Shown one piece after another: positions 17,680 through 26,479 of a stretch of DNA of 64,000 nt. Source of the stretch: Streptomyces venezuelae (GTDB lineage: Bacteria > Actinomycetota > Actinomycetes > Streptomycetales > Streptomycetaceae); NCBI RefSeq assembly GCF_008642315.1, contig NZ_CP029192.1:1612001-1676000 (forward strand), written 5' to 3'. The position numbers and the translations under genes are program-made. The notes beneath the pieces were generated by a model. The model was not told the DNA's origin. It saw nothing but the letters and a program-made list of their open reading frames with translations, and did not search any database. The number at the start of each line of letters is the position of its first letter. Position 1 is the stretch's first letter.

Positions 17680-17785
17680 TCCGGGCGCCGCGCACATCGG
17701 CCGGATCGAAGGCGTTGAACACGCCGTTCCTCGGGCAGATGTTCTTTCCGGACGGGACCGGCCGTCCCCAGGGAGGAGGAGTCTC

Positions 17786-18196
17786 ATGCGGACGCAGCGC
17801 GCACCGCTCACCCGACCGCCGGAAACGGCCACCTTCGACAAGAGACCCGAAGCGGTCGCCGACGCACGGGACATCACCCGGGCCTTCGTCGCCGGGCTCT
17901 CCCCGGCGGTGGAGGACCCGAACGCGTCGAGCATCGAGCTCGTCGTCTCCGAACTCGTCACCAACGTGGTCCGGCACGCCCGCGGCACCCTGTGCTCCCT
18001 GCGTCTGCAGGCCCGCAAGGACGTCGTCACGATCGCCGTCTCCGACGCGGACCCGCGGCCCCCGCAGGAGCGCACGCCCGATCTCCAGGGCAACACGGGC
18101 GGGTTCGGCTGGCCGATGGTGCAGCGCCTCGCCCGCGTGGTGACCGTGACCCTGGACGCGTCCAGCAAGACGATCCGGGCGGAACTGGCGCGGTAG
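17786..18196 (+). CDS. RsbW-like anti-sigma/ATP-binding kinase
   Basis: A 136-residue GHKL domain protein of the HATPase_c_2 type, so common in streptomycetes as an anti-sigma factor or stand-alone regulatory kinase. N box is ELVVSELVTNVVRHA, G1-like VSDADPRPP, and the G2 region GGFGWPMVQRLA. GGGAGGAGGAG upstream gives a strong ribosome binding site. The G1 glycine is not canonical (DADPRP), which is frequent in this subfamily. It follows the PP2C-like gene by 106 bases on the same strand and could be its partner. Confidence 0.85.
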   Translation: MRTQRAPLTRPPETATFDKRPEAVADARDITRAFVAGLSPAVEDPNASSIELVVSELVTNVVRHARGTLCSLRLQARKDVVTIAVSDADPRPPQERTPDLQGNTGGFGWPMVQRLARVVTVTLDASSKTIRAELAR

Positions 18197-18287
18197 CCGG
18201 TCGGGAGCCGCGGGGGCAGGTGACTGTTCCCCGCCCGGGGTATGCGGTCCCCATGGGTTCGGTCCTGGTCGCTCCGGGAGGTGGACG

Positions 18288-18434
18288 ATGGTGTGGTGGG
18301 CGTGGTTGATCGCCGTGGTCGTCGTGGTGGGTCTGCTGGGCGCCGCGGTGGTCGGCGTGCAGGCCCGGCGGCGCAGCGGGGGCGTGATCGTGGTCCGGCG
18401 CGGCCGACGGCCCGGGCGAGGGAGGGTGCGATGA
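18288..18434 (+). CDS. 48-residue single-pass membrane protein
   Basis: This short gene starts at ATG 18288 with GGGAGGTGG 4 bases upstream and ends at TGA 18432-18434, overlapping the next start by 4 bases (ATGA). The product begins MVWWAW, has a Val/Leu/Gly membrane segment at residues about 6-24, and ends in an Arg-rich tail (RRRSGGVIVVRRGRRPGRGR). Good ribosome binding site, coupling and a clear topology signal argue it is real, although it is too short for codon statistics. An interaction with the PRC-barrel proteins encoded next is inference. Confidence 0.6.
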   Translation: MVWWAWLIAVVVVVGLLGAAVVGVQARRRSGGVIVVRRGRRPGRGRVR

Positions 18435-19042
18435 CGTCGTCCGTCCCTGCGGCGCTGATGGCGGCGAGCGAGCTCACCAAGCGCCCGGTGGTCACCCTGG
18501 GCGGCGAGGCGGTCGCCCAGGTCAAGGATGTGGTGCTCGACGGCGCGGGCGGCCGGATCGCCGGGTTCACGCTGGCCGGCCGGGGGCTGCTGTCCGGTCC
18601 GCTGCGCAAGAGCCTGCCGTGGGCGGCGGTGCACGCCCTGGGTGTGGACGCCGTGATGATCACGTCGGCAGATGCCCTGGAGGACAAGTCGGCCGTCGCC
18701 TCCTGGGAGGAGGCGTCCGGCGGTCTCGTGCGCGGCGCGCGTGTGCTGACGGACCGGGGCGTGCAAGTGGGCACCGTCCTCGACGTGGTGGTCGAGGCGG
18801 GCCGCGAGGGCCGGGTGGTCGGCGTCGAGATGTCGTCCACGGAGGCGATGGGCCGGCACGAGCGGAAGGTGTTCCTGCCGCTCGGCGACCGCCCCGCCAT
18901 GACCGGCGACACGTTGATGGTCCCGGCGCAGGACACCGAGCACGCCGTCGAGGAACTCGGCGAACTCGCCACGGCGTTGTGGCGCAAGCGGCTGGCGGGC
19001 CCCGGCGGGCCCGGCGTACCGGGTGAGGAGCGGATCTCGTGA
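18431..19042 (+). CDS. Two-unit PRC-barrel protein
   Basis: A 203-residue protein with two PRC-barrel modules, at about 8-85 (ELTKRPVVTLGGEAVAQVKD, then VVLDGAGGRIAGFTL) and 95-180 (ARVLTDRGVQVGTVLDVVV). PRC-barrels bind photosynthetic reaction centres or RNA-processing factors in other bacteria; in actinobacteria the role is mostly unknown, with stress or envelope links suggested. GGAGGG precedes ATG 18431. The gene is coupled to the membrane protein upstream and, by a 4-base overlap, to the second PRC-barrel gene downstream. Confidence 0.82.
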   Translation: MTSSVPAALMAASELTKRPVVTLGGEAVAQVKDVVLDGAGGRIAGFTLAGRGLLSGPLRKSLPWAAVHALGVDAVMITSADALEDKSAVASWEEASGGLVRGARVLTDRGVQVGTVLDVVVEAGREGRVVGVEMSSTEAMGRHERKVFLPLGDRPAMTGDTLMVPAQDTEHAVEELGELATALWRKRLAGPGGPGVPGEERIS

Positions 19043-19464
19043 TGCTGCTGAGCCAGGCCGTGGGCCGGCCCGTCGTGAGCTCGTCGGACGCCGCGCAGGT
19101 CGGCACGGTGGCCGGACTCGTCCTCGCGCCGGAGGAGGCCCTGATCACCGCGGTTCGGCTGGACGGGGCCAAGGACGGCGGCGACGTCGTGGCCTGGACG
19201 GATGTGCACGCGGTGGGGCCGGACGCGGTGGTCATAGGGGCGGCGTCGGCGGCCCGGTTCGCGTCCACGGACTCGTCCGGGAGCCAGGACCTGCTCGGCA
19301 AACGGCTGCTGACGGAGCTGGGCGACGCCGTCGGCACCCTCACCGACGTCGCCTTCGACCCGGAGTCCGGCCGCATAGACGCCCTCCACACCTCGCGCGG
19401 CGACCGCGTACCGGGCCACCACCTGCTCGGCGTCGGCTCGTACGCCGTGGTGGTACGCGTCTGA
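19039..19464 (+). CDS. PRC-barrel domain protein
   Basis: A 141-residue protein with two short PRC-like units (SQAVGRPVVSSSDAAQVGTV at about 5-24 and LGKRLLTELGDAVGTLTDVA at about 86-105). It starts at GTG 19039 or ATG 19042, overlapping the previous stop. It lacks signal peptide and membrane segments. Its paralogy with the gene before it, and strict coupling, suggest the two make one complex. Confidence 0.8.
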   Translation: MMLLSQAVGRPVVSSSDAAQVGTVAGLVLAPEEALITAVRLDGAKDGGDVVAWTDVHAVGPDAVVIGAASAARFASTDSSGSQDLLGKRLLTELGDAVGTLTDVAFDPESGRIDALHTSRGDRVPGHHLLGVGSYAVVVRV

Positions 19465-19563
19465 CGGAGCGTCCACCCCGGCCCGTGCCGGGGCGGCTGT
19501 CGACCGTGGTCGTACACCCGTGGATCGATTCCTTGTGCGACTCCCCCTGGCTACGATCACCGC

Positions 19564-20820
19564 ATGTCGGCCACCCCGTTGTTCCCCCTGCTCAAGCACG
19601 CGCCGCCCGGTCTGTGGGCGGCCGTCTCCTGGTGCCTGGGCATGGTCTTCGCCGCGCGTGCGTACTTCGGGCTCTCGTGGCTGCCGACGAGCGCGCTGCC
19701 GGGGCCCGGGCCGTGGGAGTGGCTGCTCGTGGGTGTCGCCGTCGGGACGGTGGTGTGGGCGGGCCGTCTGCTGAGCCGACGCCCCCTGGTGTCCCTGGGG
19801 TTGCTGACCGGCTCCTCGTACGTCGCGACCCAGGCGATCGGCGAGACGGCCATCGGCTTCCTGCAGTACGCGGCGGTGGACATCGCGATGGGCTCCGTCG
19901 TGGCGACCGCGGCGCGCGGCACCCGCGTCGCCGCCCTCGTCCTCGCCCTCTGCGTCCAGCCCGTCCACGCACTCCTCAGACAGCTGCTCGGGCTCCCCAC
20001 CCACCTCCCGCACACCCTCACCTCCAGCTGGTCCGACTGGCAGACCGCACTCCTGCTCGCCGTCGTCGCCTGGCTGGTCGGCGACTCGGTGCGCAGGACC
20101 CGCGCCTACACCGAGCGGCTCGGCGCGCAGGCCGCCGCGCAGGCCGTCACCGCCGAACGGCTGCGCATCGCCCGGGAGATGCACGACACGGTGGCCCACA
20201 GCATCGGCATCATCGCGCTGCAGGCCGGCGCGGCGGCCCGGGTCGTCGAGACCCAGCCGACCGCGGCGCGCGAGGCGATGACCGCGGTCGAGAAGGCGGG
20301 CCGGGAGACGCTGGCCGGGCTGCGGCGGATGGTGGTCGCGCTGCGGGAGAGCGAGTCGGGCGGGGACCGCGAACCGGGCCAGGAGCGGGAGCCGATGCCG
20401 CGCGGGCCCGCCGAAGGCCTCGCCGACGTCGACGGGATCGCCGCGTCGACGACGGCCGCCGGCGTCCGCGTCGACGTCGTGTGGCGGGGCGAGCGGCGCC
20501 CGCTGCCCGCGGACATCGACCTGTCGGCGTTCCGCATCGTCCAGGAGTCCGTCACCAACGTGGTGCGGCACGCGGACACGGCGTCCTGCACGGTGTCCGT
20601 CGACTATCGCGAGAAGGAGCTCACCATCGAGATCGAGGACTCGGGACGGGGCGGCACAGGAGCGGCGCGCGGTCCGGGCCACGGCGCCGGATACGGCCTG
20701 GTCGGCATGCGTGAGCGGGTCGCCCTGCTGCACGGCGAGTTCAGCGCCGCCCCGCGCCCCGGCGGCGGCTTCCTGGTCAGCGCCACCCTGCCCGTGCCGG
20801 CCGCGGCAGGTGTCCGGTGA
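19564..20820 (+). CDS. NarL-type sensor histidine kinase
   Basis: A 418-residue membrane kinase. Four or five hydrophobic segments occupy about 15-175 with no large outside loop, so it probably senses within the membrane. The HisKA_3 phospho-acceptor is in AREMHDTVAHSIGIIALQAG at about 203-222, with His at about 207. The ATP domain has QESVTNVVRHAD, EDSGRGG and GYGLVGMRERVALLHG. Residues 265-280 carry a charged linker. It overlaps its response regulator by 4 bases (GTGA), so the pair is one system. The stimulus is unknown. Confidence 0.92.
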   Translation: MSATPLFPLLKHAPPGLWAAVSWCLGMVFAARAYFGLSWLPTSALPGPGPWEWLLVGVAVGTVVWAGRLLSRRPLVSLGLLTGSSYVATQAIGETAIGFLQYAAVDIAMGSVVATAARGTRVAALVLALCVQPVHALLRQLLGLPTHLPHTLTSSWSDWQTALLLAVVAWLVGDSVRRTRAYTERLGAQAAAQAVTAERLRIAREMHDTVAHSIGIIALQAGAAARVVETQPTAAREAMTAVEKAGRETLAGLRRMVVALRESESGGDREPGQEREPMPRGPAEGLADVDGIAASTTAAGVRVDVVWRGERRPLPADIDLSAFRIVQESVTNVVRHADTASCTVSVDYREKELTIEIEDSGRGGTGAARGPGHGAGYGLVGMRERVALLHGEFSAAPRPGGGFLVSATLPVPAAAGVR

Positions 20821-21476
20821 CGATCCGCGTCCTGCTGGTCGACGACCAGCCCCTGGTCCGCACCGCCCTGAGCATGGTCATCACCGAGGCCCCGGACATC
20901 GAGGTCGCGGGCGAGGCGGCCACCGGCGACGAGGCGGTCGGGCTCTGCGCCGAACTGCGCCCGGACGTCGTGGTGATGGACATCCGGATGCCCGGCATGG
21001 ACGGCATCGAGGCGACCCGCCTGATCACGTCGGGCGCCACACCCGCGCACGTCGTCGTCCTGACCACGTTCGACGACGACGATTACCTGTACGGGGCGCT
21101 GCGCGCGGGCGCCGCCGGATTCCTCGTCAAGGACATGGCCCTGGACGACATCCTCGCGGCGGTGCGCACCGTCGCGACCGGCGACGGGCTCATCGCGCCG
21201 AGCGTCACGCGTCGCCTGATCAAAGAGTTCGCGGGACGCCCCGAGACCGCGCCGCCGCGTGAGGTGTCGATCTCCGGCATCACGGACCGCGAGCGCGAGG
21301 TGCTCACCCTGGTGGGCCGGGGCCTCTCCAACACCGAGATAGCCGCCGAGCTCTGTCTGAGCGTCGCCACGGCGAAGACGTATCTGACCCGGCTCCTGGC
21401 GAAGCTCGACGCCAGGGACCGGGTGCAGCTGGTGATCATCGCGTACGAGAAGGGGCTGGTGTCGACGGCGTCCTGA
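20817..21476 (+). CDS. NarL/LuxR family response regulator
   Basis: A 219-residue regulator: receiver domain at about 1-120 with acidic pocket VDDQP and phospho-Asp in VVVMDIRMPGMDG (Asp at about 55), VLTTFDDDDYL and the conserved Lys in FLVKD; LuxR-type HTH at about 150-215 with ITDREREVLTLVGRGLSNTEI and SVATAKTYLTRLLAKL. It starts at GTG 20817 within the kinase stop. A hairpin follows its stop codon, so the operon seems to end here. Confidence 0.93.
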   Translation: MTIRVLLVDDQPLVRTALSMVITEAPDIEVAGEAATGDEAVGLCAELRPDVVVMDIRMPGMDGIEATRLITSGATPAHVVVLTTFDDDDYLYGALRAGAAGFLVKDMALDDILAAVRTVATGDGLIAPSVTRRLIKEFAGRPETAPPREVSISGITDREREVLTLVGRGLSNTEIAAELCLSVATAKTYLTRLLAKLDARDRVQLVIIAYEKGLVSTAS

Positions 21477-21481
21477 CATGC

Positions 21482-21500
21482 CGTCGGCGGGCCGCCGACG
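21482..21500 (+). terminator. Hairpin terminator after the two-component pair
   Basis: CGTCGGCG at 21482-21489 pairs perfectly with CGCCGACG at 21493-21500, with a 3-base loop. It begins 5 bases after the response regulator stop codon. Confidence 0.65.
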
Positions 21501-21626
21501 TACCGCCGACCGGGCACCGTCGGCCCGGTCCGGTGAGTTCGCGTCGTGTTCACGCGCCCCTCATTGACTCGCCTCCCGTGCCTCCTTAGCTTCATGGCGC
21601 ATCTGCCACCGCGGGAGGGGACTGTC

Positions 21627-23399
21627 GTGCGCCGACGTATCTGGGGAACGGCCGCCGTGCTCGCCTTGTTCACGGGCCTCGTACCGGTGACCTCGGCGCA
21701 GGCCGCGGCACCGCACAGACCCGTGCCGCTCCCCCTGGAGCGGCTCTTCGACAACCGCGCGGTCAGCGACGACGCGCGTCCCGCGGCCGCGGACTTCGAC
21801 GGCTCGGGCGGCTCCCTGTCCGCGCGGGACCTGACGGCCGCGGGCTGGACGCCCGGGCGCAACCTCGGTATCGAGGGGGCCCGGCTGACCTGGCCGCGGA
21901 CCGCGCCGGGCAGGCCGGACAACGTACGCGCCGACGGCCAGTCCGTACGGGTGCGCGGCCGCGGCGACGCCCTCGCCTTCCTGGTCGCCGGCACGGGCGG
22001 CGAGGCGAGCGGCACGGGCACGGTCCGCTACCGGGACGGCTCGCGCGGCACCTACCGGCTCACCGCGCCGGACTGGCGCTCGGGCCCGCTCGCCACGAAG
22101 TCCGTCGCCCTGCCGCACATCAACACGCCCGGCGGCCAACTCGCCGAGAAGGCACGGCTGTACGCGGTGACGGTGCCGCTGGCCCGTGGGCGCGAGGTCG
22201 CCTCGGTCAGCCTGCCGCGCGACCCGGGCGCCGCGGACCTGCATGTGTTCGCGCTGTCGGTGCGGGCCGCGGCGACGGGCTGGACGGGCACCTGGTCGGC
22301 GTCGACCGCGGGCTACCCGGCGGTGGGGCCGTGGGCCGACCGGACCGTGCGGCTGGTCGTGCACACGAGTACGGGCGGGCCGCGGGTCCGCATCCGGCTC
22401 GACAACACCTTCGCGGCGGCCCCGGTGCGGATCGGCGGCGCGACGGTGGCGGTGCAGGAGGCCGGGGCGGGGGCGCGGGGCGCACCGCGGCCGCTGTCGT
22501 TCCGCGGCGCCCCGGGCACGGAGCTCCCCGCGGGCGCCCAGGCGTACAGCGACCCGCTCGACTTCCACGTGCCTGCCGACGCGAACCTCCTGGTCAGCTT
22601 CCACCTGCCGGGCCCGGTGGCGGCGGCGCCCGTGCACAGCCAGGCCATCCAGCGCTCGTACGTCAGCGGTCCCGGCGACCACACGGCGGACGGCTCCCCG
22701 GCGGCGTACACCTCGACGATCACGTCCTGGCCGCTGCTCACGGGCGTCGACGTCGGCGGCGGGCCCGGCTCGGTCGTGCTGCTCGGCGACTCGATCACCG
22801 ACGGCGTGAAGTCGACGCAGGACGCCAACCGGCGCTGGCCCAACGTCCTGGCGACCCGCCTCCTGAACCAGTCCGGCGTACCGGCCTACGGCGTCCTCAA
22901 CCAGGGCATCTCCGCGAACCGTGTGGTCGCCGACCGCTACCCCGGGGACGGCGTCTCCACCGACACGGGAGGGGTGAGCGCCCTGCACCGCCTGGACCGC
23001 GACGTCCTCGCCCAGACGTCGGCGCGCACCGTGGTCGTATTCGAGGGCATCAACGACGTGCGCTGGGGCGCCTCGGCGGACCAGGTGATCGCGGGGCTGC
23101 GGGAGGTCGCCGACCGCGCACGGGCGCGCGGGCTGCGGACCGTGGCGGCGACGATCGCGCCGTGCGAGGGCGAGTCCCTGTGCACGGCGTCCGCGAACCA
23201 GCAGCGCGAGGCCGTCAACGCCTATCTGCGGGGCGGCGACGACTTCGACGCCGTGCTCGACTTCGACGCGGTGCTGCGGGACCCCGCGCACCCGGCACGG
23301 ATCCTCCCCGCCTTCGACAGCGGGGACCATCTGCACCCGGGCGACACGGGCCTCGCGGCGCTGGCGGAGTCAGTGGACCTGCGCCTGCTCGTGCCGTAG
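21627..23399 (+). CDS. Secreted SGNH/GDSL hydrolase
   Basis: A 590-residue secreted esterase. I place the start at GTG 21627 because GGAGGGG ends 6 bases upstream and a clean signal peptide begins there (RRRIWGTAAVLALFTGLVP, cleavage after AQA). Residues about 40-370 form a long accessory part with beta-rich segments. The SGNH domain follows: block I VLLGDSITDG at about 385, block III FEGINDVRWG at about 473, and block V SGDHLHPG at about 565, giving Ser, Asn, Asp and His. Lipid, sugar-ester or aryl-ester substrates are possible. It is convergent with exonuclease III. Confidence 0.9.
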   Translation: MRRRIWGTAAVLALFTGLVPVTSAQAAAPHRPVPLPLERLFDNRAVSDDARPAAADFDGSGGSLSARDLTAAGWTPGRNLGIEGARLTWPRTAPGRPDNVRADGQSVRVRGRGDALAFLVAGTGGEASGTGTVRYRDGSRGTYRLTAPDWRSGPLATKSVALPHINTPGGQLAEKARLYAVTVPLARGREVASVSLPRDPGAADLHVFALSVRAAATGWTGTWSASTAGYPAVGPWADRTVRLVVHTSTGGPRVRIRLDNTFAAAPVRIGGATVAVQEAGAGARGAPRPLSFRGAPGTELPAGAQAYSDPLDFHVPADANLLVSFHLPGPVAAAPVHSQAIQRSYVSGPGDHTADGSPAAYTSTITSWPLLTGVDVGGGPGSVVLLGDSITDGVKSTQDANRRWPNVLATRLLNQSGVPAYGVLNQGISANRVVADRYPGDGVSTDTGGVSALHRLDRDVLAQTSARTVVVFEGINDVRWGASADQVIAGLREVADRARARGLRTVAATIAPCEGESLCTASANQQREAVNAYLRGGDDFDAVLDFDAVLRDPAHPARILPAFDSGDHLHPGDTGLAALAESVDLRLLVP

Positions 23400-23407
23400 T
23401 CCGTGCC

Positions 23408-23446
23408 CGCCCCCGTCACACGTCGAGGTCGACCACGACGGGGGCG
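23408..23446. terminator. Hairpin between convergent genes
   Basis: CGCCCCCGTC at 23408-23417 pairs with GACGGGGGCG at 23437-23446 with a 19-base loop. The right arm is inside the end of the exonuclease III gene on the opposite strand. Confidence 0.5.
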
Positions 23447-24195
23447 TGGTCGGACGCCCCCTTGCCCTTGCGCTCCTCCCGGTCCACGTACGCGTCGGAG
23501 ACGGCCTTGGCGAACGGCTCGTTCCCGTAGACGAGGTCGATGCGCATGCCCCTGTTCTTCGGGAAGCCGAGCTGGCGGTAGTCCCAGTACGTGAACGGGT
23601 GGGCGTACTTCAAGGGGCGGGGCATGACGTCGGTGAGGCCCGTCTCGCGCAGGGCGGCGAGGGCGGCGCGCTCGGGCTCGGAGACGTGCGTGGCGCCGAC
23701 GAACAGCGCCGGGTCCCAGACGTCGTCGTCGGTCGGTGCCACGTTGAAGTCGCCGAGGACGGCGAAGGGGCGGGGGCCCGCCGCGTCCTCGGCGATCGCC
23801 GCCTTCAGGGCCTCGAACCACTGCAGCTTGTACGCGTAGTGGGCGTGGTCGACCTCGCGGCCGTTCGGCACGTACACCGACCAGAGGCGGACCGGGCCGC
23901 AGGTGGCGGAGACCGCGCGGGGCTCCTCCGCCCCGTCGTATCCAGGACCGCCCGGGAGGCCCTTGACCACGTCGTCGAGGCCGACCCTGGAGACCAGCGC
24001 GACGCCGTTCCACCGCCCCGTCGCGTTCACCGCCGATTCGTACCCCAGCTCGCGGAGCGCTTCGGCGGGGAACTGCTCGGCCGTCGTCTTGGTCTCCTGG
24101 ATGCACAGCACGTCCGTGCCGGTGGCCTCCAGCCAGGTCAGGAGCCTCGGCAGACGAGCGGTGATCGAGTTCACGTTCCAGGTCGCAATGCGCAT
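23416..24195 (-). CDS. xth: Exodeoxyribonuclease III
   Basis: A 259-residue Mg-dependent AP endonuclease and 3'-5' exonuclease for base-excision repair. Family motifs are in order: TWNVNSI at 5-11, LCIQETKT at about 30-37 with the metal-binding Glu, SVYVPNGRE near 110, LGDFNVAPTDDDVWDP near 145-160, and the catalytic SDHAPVVVDL at the end. Length is normal and nothing is missing. It is followed by the metallo-beta-lactamase-fold gene upstream on the same strand, 30 bases away. Confidence 0.95.
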   Translation of the reverse strand: MRIATWNVNSITARLPRLLTWLEATGTDVLCIQETKTTAEQFPAEALRELGYESAVNATGRWNGVALVSRVGLDDVVKGLPGGPGYDGAEEPRAVSATCGPVRLWSVYVPNGREVDHAHYAYKLQWFEALKAAIAEDAAGPRPFAVLGDFNVAPTDDDVWDPALFVGATHVSEPERAALAALRETGLTDVMPRPLKYAHPFTYWDYRQLGFPKNRGMRIDLVYGNEPFAKAVSDAYVDREERKGKGASDHAPVVVDLDV

Positions 24196-24225
24196 GCCTC
24201 ACAACCTACCGGGCGGCACTGACAG

Positions 24226-24918
24226 TCACAGATCCGCGGACTCCCCCGGCGTCAGACGCACGTGCTCGGCCCCGCCCAGCGAGCCGATCTGGTTGTCGTA
24301 GATCGGCCGGGCGAGGTCGGTGAGGAGCGCGTCGTGGATGTCGTAGGCGCGCCGGGGCTTGACCTCGCGTACGTAGTCGATCACTTCGGAGATCTTGTTC
24401 CAGGGGGCCATGACGGGCAGCATCAGCGTCTCGACGGGCTGGTCGGGGACGGTGAGGGCATCGCCCGGGTGGAACACGGACCCGTCGACGAGGTAGCCGA
24501 CGTTGGTGATGCGCGGGATGTCCGGGTGGATGACGGCGTGCAGTTCGCCGTGGACCTGGACGTCGAATCCGGCGGCGGTGAACGTGTCGCCGTGCCCGAC
24601 GGTGTGCACGCGTCCGGGGAAGGCCGCCGAGATCTGGTCCGCGACCGACTTGAGGGTCCAGATCTCGGCTCCGGGGCAGGCTTCCATGGCGGCCCGCAGC
24701 CGGTCCTCGTTGAAGTGGTCCGGGTGCTCGTGCGTGACGAGGATGGCGTCGGCGCCGAGCGCGGCGTCCTCCTCGCTGAAGCCGCCGGGGTCGACGACGA
24801 GCGTGCGCCCGTCCTTTTCGAGCCGCACGCACGCGTGGGACTTCTTCGTGAACGTCATGCGCGGCGCGCGCCCTGCCCTGCTGTCGGGAGATTCGGGAGA
24901 TGTCGTCATGTCTCCCAT
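24226..24918 (-). CDS. Metallo-beta-lactamase-fold hydrolase
   Basis: A 230-residue soluble protein of the UlaG/YtnP-like lactamase_B_3 type. Metal ligands are in VTHEHPDHF (HxHxDH) at about 70-78, GELHAVIHPDIP, VFHPGDALTV and the final DIHDALL. I choose ATG 24918 (MGDMTTSP) because AGGAG at 24926-24930 fits it; the ribosome binding site overlaps the stop codon of the gene before. The substrate is not predictable. Coupling to the PcaD-PcaC type gene is tight (4-base gap). Confidence 0.87.
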   Translation of the reverse strand: MGDMTTSPESPDSRAGRAPRMTFTKKSHACVRLEKDGRTLVVDPGGFSEEDAALGADAILVTHEHPDHFNEDRLRAAMEACPGAEIWTLKSVADQISAAFPGRVHTVGHGDTFTAAGFDVQVHGELHAVIHPDIPRITNVGYLVDGSVFHPGDALTVPDQPVETLMLPVMAPWNKISEVIDYVREVKPRRAYDIHDALLTDLARPIYDNQIGSLGGAEHVRLTPGESADL

Positions 24919-24922
24919 CCTG

Positions 24923-26230
24923 CTACTCCTGCGGCGTGGTTTCCTCACGGATCACGGCCTGCGCGACCTTGAAGGCGGAGTTCGCCGCGGGAACGCCGCA
25001 GTACACGGCGGCCTGGAGCAGCACTTCCTTGATCTCCGCCGGAGTCAGACCGTTCCGCAGCGCCGCCCTGGTGTGGAAGGCCAGCTCGTCCAGGTGACCG
25101 CCCGCGACGAGCGCGGTGAGCGTGACGCAGCTGCGGGAGCGGCGGTCCAGGCCCGGCCGGTTCCAGATCTCGCCCCACGCGTAGCGGGTGACGAGCTCCT
25201 GGAAGTCCCCCGAGAACTCGTCGGCGGCGGCGAGCACGCGGTCGACGTGCGCGTCGCCGAGCACCTCGCGGCGGACCTTGATCCCCGCGTCGTACAGATC
25301 GGTCCCCGCCTTCCCCGGCACGGCCTCGGGCTGCTCCACCGGCCCGATCTCGGCGACGGCCGAGACGGGCGCGGGCGACGGCCCGAGGACGGGCTTGGGG
25401 GGCGTGGCGGCGAGCGCGGACTGCCCGCCCATGGTGGCGTCGGCTGCGGCCTGCCAGGCGGTGGAGAAGTGCCGTACGAGCAGATCCGTGACGGCGGCGG
25501 GCTGCTCGACGGGGGCGAGGTGCGAGGCGCCGGGCACGACGGCGAGCCGCGCGTCCGGGATCCCGGCGACGAGCGTACGGGCCTCGCCCTGCCCGGTGAC
25601 CTGGTCCTCGGAGCCGACGAGCACGAGCGTGGGCACGCCTATCCTGCCGAGCTCTGCGCGCACGTCGAAGGCGGCGAGGGCCTCGCAGGCGGCGATGTAG
25701 CACCCGGGGTCGGTGGTGCGCACCATCTGCACGGCCCAGTCGGTGATCGCGGGCTGCGCGGCGGCGAAGCCGGGCGTGAACCAGCGGTCGGGGGCGGAGC
25801 GCGCGATGGGGTCGAGCCCGTTGCTGCGCACGATGACGCCGCGCTGCCGGAACTCGTCGGCGGTGCCGAACCGCGGCGACGCGGCGATCAGCGCGAGCGA
25901 GGCGACGCGGTGCGGGTGCCGCAGCGCGAGCTCGGCCCCTATGGCACCGCCGAAGGCGCAGCCCGCGTATCCGAAGCGGTGCACGCCGAGCTCGTCGAGC
26001 GTGGCGAGCAGCCGGTCGGCGAGCTCTCCGACGGACCCGCACGGGTGCGCGGGCGCCCCGCCGTGCCCCGGCATGTCGAAGCGGAACACCCGCCACTGCT
26101 TGACCAGCTCGGGTATCTGCCTGTCCCACATGTGCCATGTGGTACCCAGTGAGGCACCCAAGATCAGGACTGGAGCGTCTTCTGGCCCGTCAAAGCGGTA
26201 TTGCAGGGTGTTCATCGGTGTCTCACTCAC
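24923..26230 (-). CDS. pcaL: Fused 3-oxoadipate enol-lactonase-like / 4-carboxymuconolactone decarboxylase
   Basis: A 435-residue fusion known in actinomycetes as PcaL, acting on two steps of the protocatechuate branch of the beta-ketoadipate pathway. Residues 1-260 are an alpha/beta hydrolase; 305-430 are the decarboxylase domain, with SCVTLTALVAGGHLDELAFH and LLQAAVYCGVPAANSAF intact. The hydrolase keeps Asp209 (GSEDQVT) and His237 (GASHLAP), but the nucleophile elbow reads GCAFGG, with Ala92 where Ser is expected. Start GTG 26230 gives the usual SETP-TLQYRFDG beginning; GTG 26254 is an alternative. No other pca genes are in the window. Confidence 0.88.
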   Translation of the reverse strand: MSETPMNTLQYRFDGPEDAPVLILGASLGTTWHMWDRQIPELVKQWRVFRFDMPGHGGAPAHPCGSVGELADRLLATLDELGVHRFGYAGCAFGGAIGAELALRHPHRVASLALIAASPRFGTADEFRQRGVIVRSNGLDPIARSAPDRWFTPGFAAAQPAITDWAVQMVRTTDPGCYIAACEALAAFDVRAELGRIGVPTLVLVGSEDQVTGQGEARTLVAGIPDARLAVVPGASHLAPVEQPAAVTDLLVRHFSTAWQAAADATMGGQSALAATPPKPVLGPSPAPVSAVAEIGPVEQPEAVPGKAGTDLYDAGIKVRREVLGDAHVDRVLAAADEFSGDFQELVTRYAWGEIWNRPGLDRRSRSCVTLTALVAGGHLDELAFHTRAALRNGLTPAEIKEVLLQAAVYCGVPAANSAFKVAQAVIREETTPQE

Positions 26231-26479
26231 CCGCCCGACCCTCTCATCAGTCACGAAAAGTCACATCGCCGGGGTGAACCCATCGGGACTGGGCTTCTCG
26301 CGACGGCAGGTCAGTCGCTGCCGGAACGAGAGTGTACTGGCACGGACGAGGCTCACCGGGACCCCCTGGAAACCTTCCCACGCCCGTCCTGGCCCGGTTT
26401 GAAGACTTGGCCACCAGCCGGTTGTCCCCCCAGTCTCTGCTGTGGGTCCACAGCCAGAAGGCGGGCTCTGCGTGCAGTC

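Noticed and set aside
18238..18243. GGGTAT as a sigma-B-type -10 element for the small membrane protein and PRC-barrel genes
   Set aside because: No matching GNNT or GTTT element lies 14-16 bases upstream, so the promoter is not supported.
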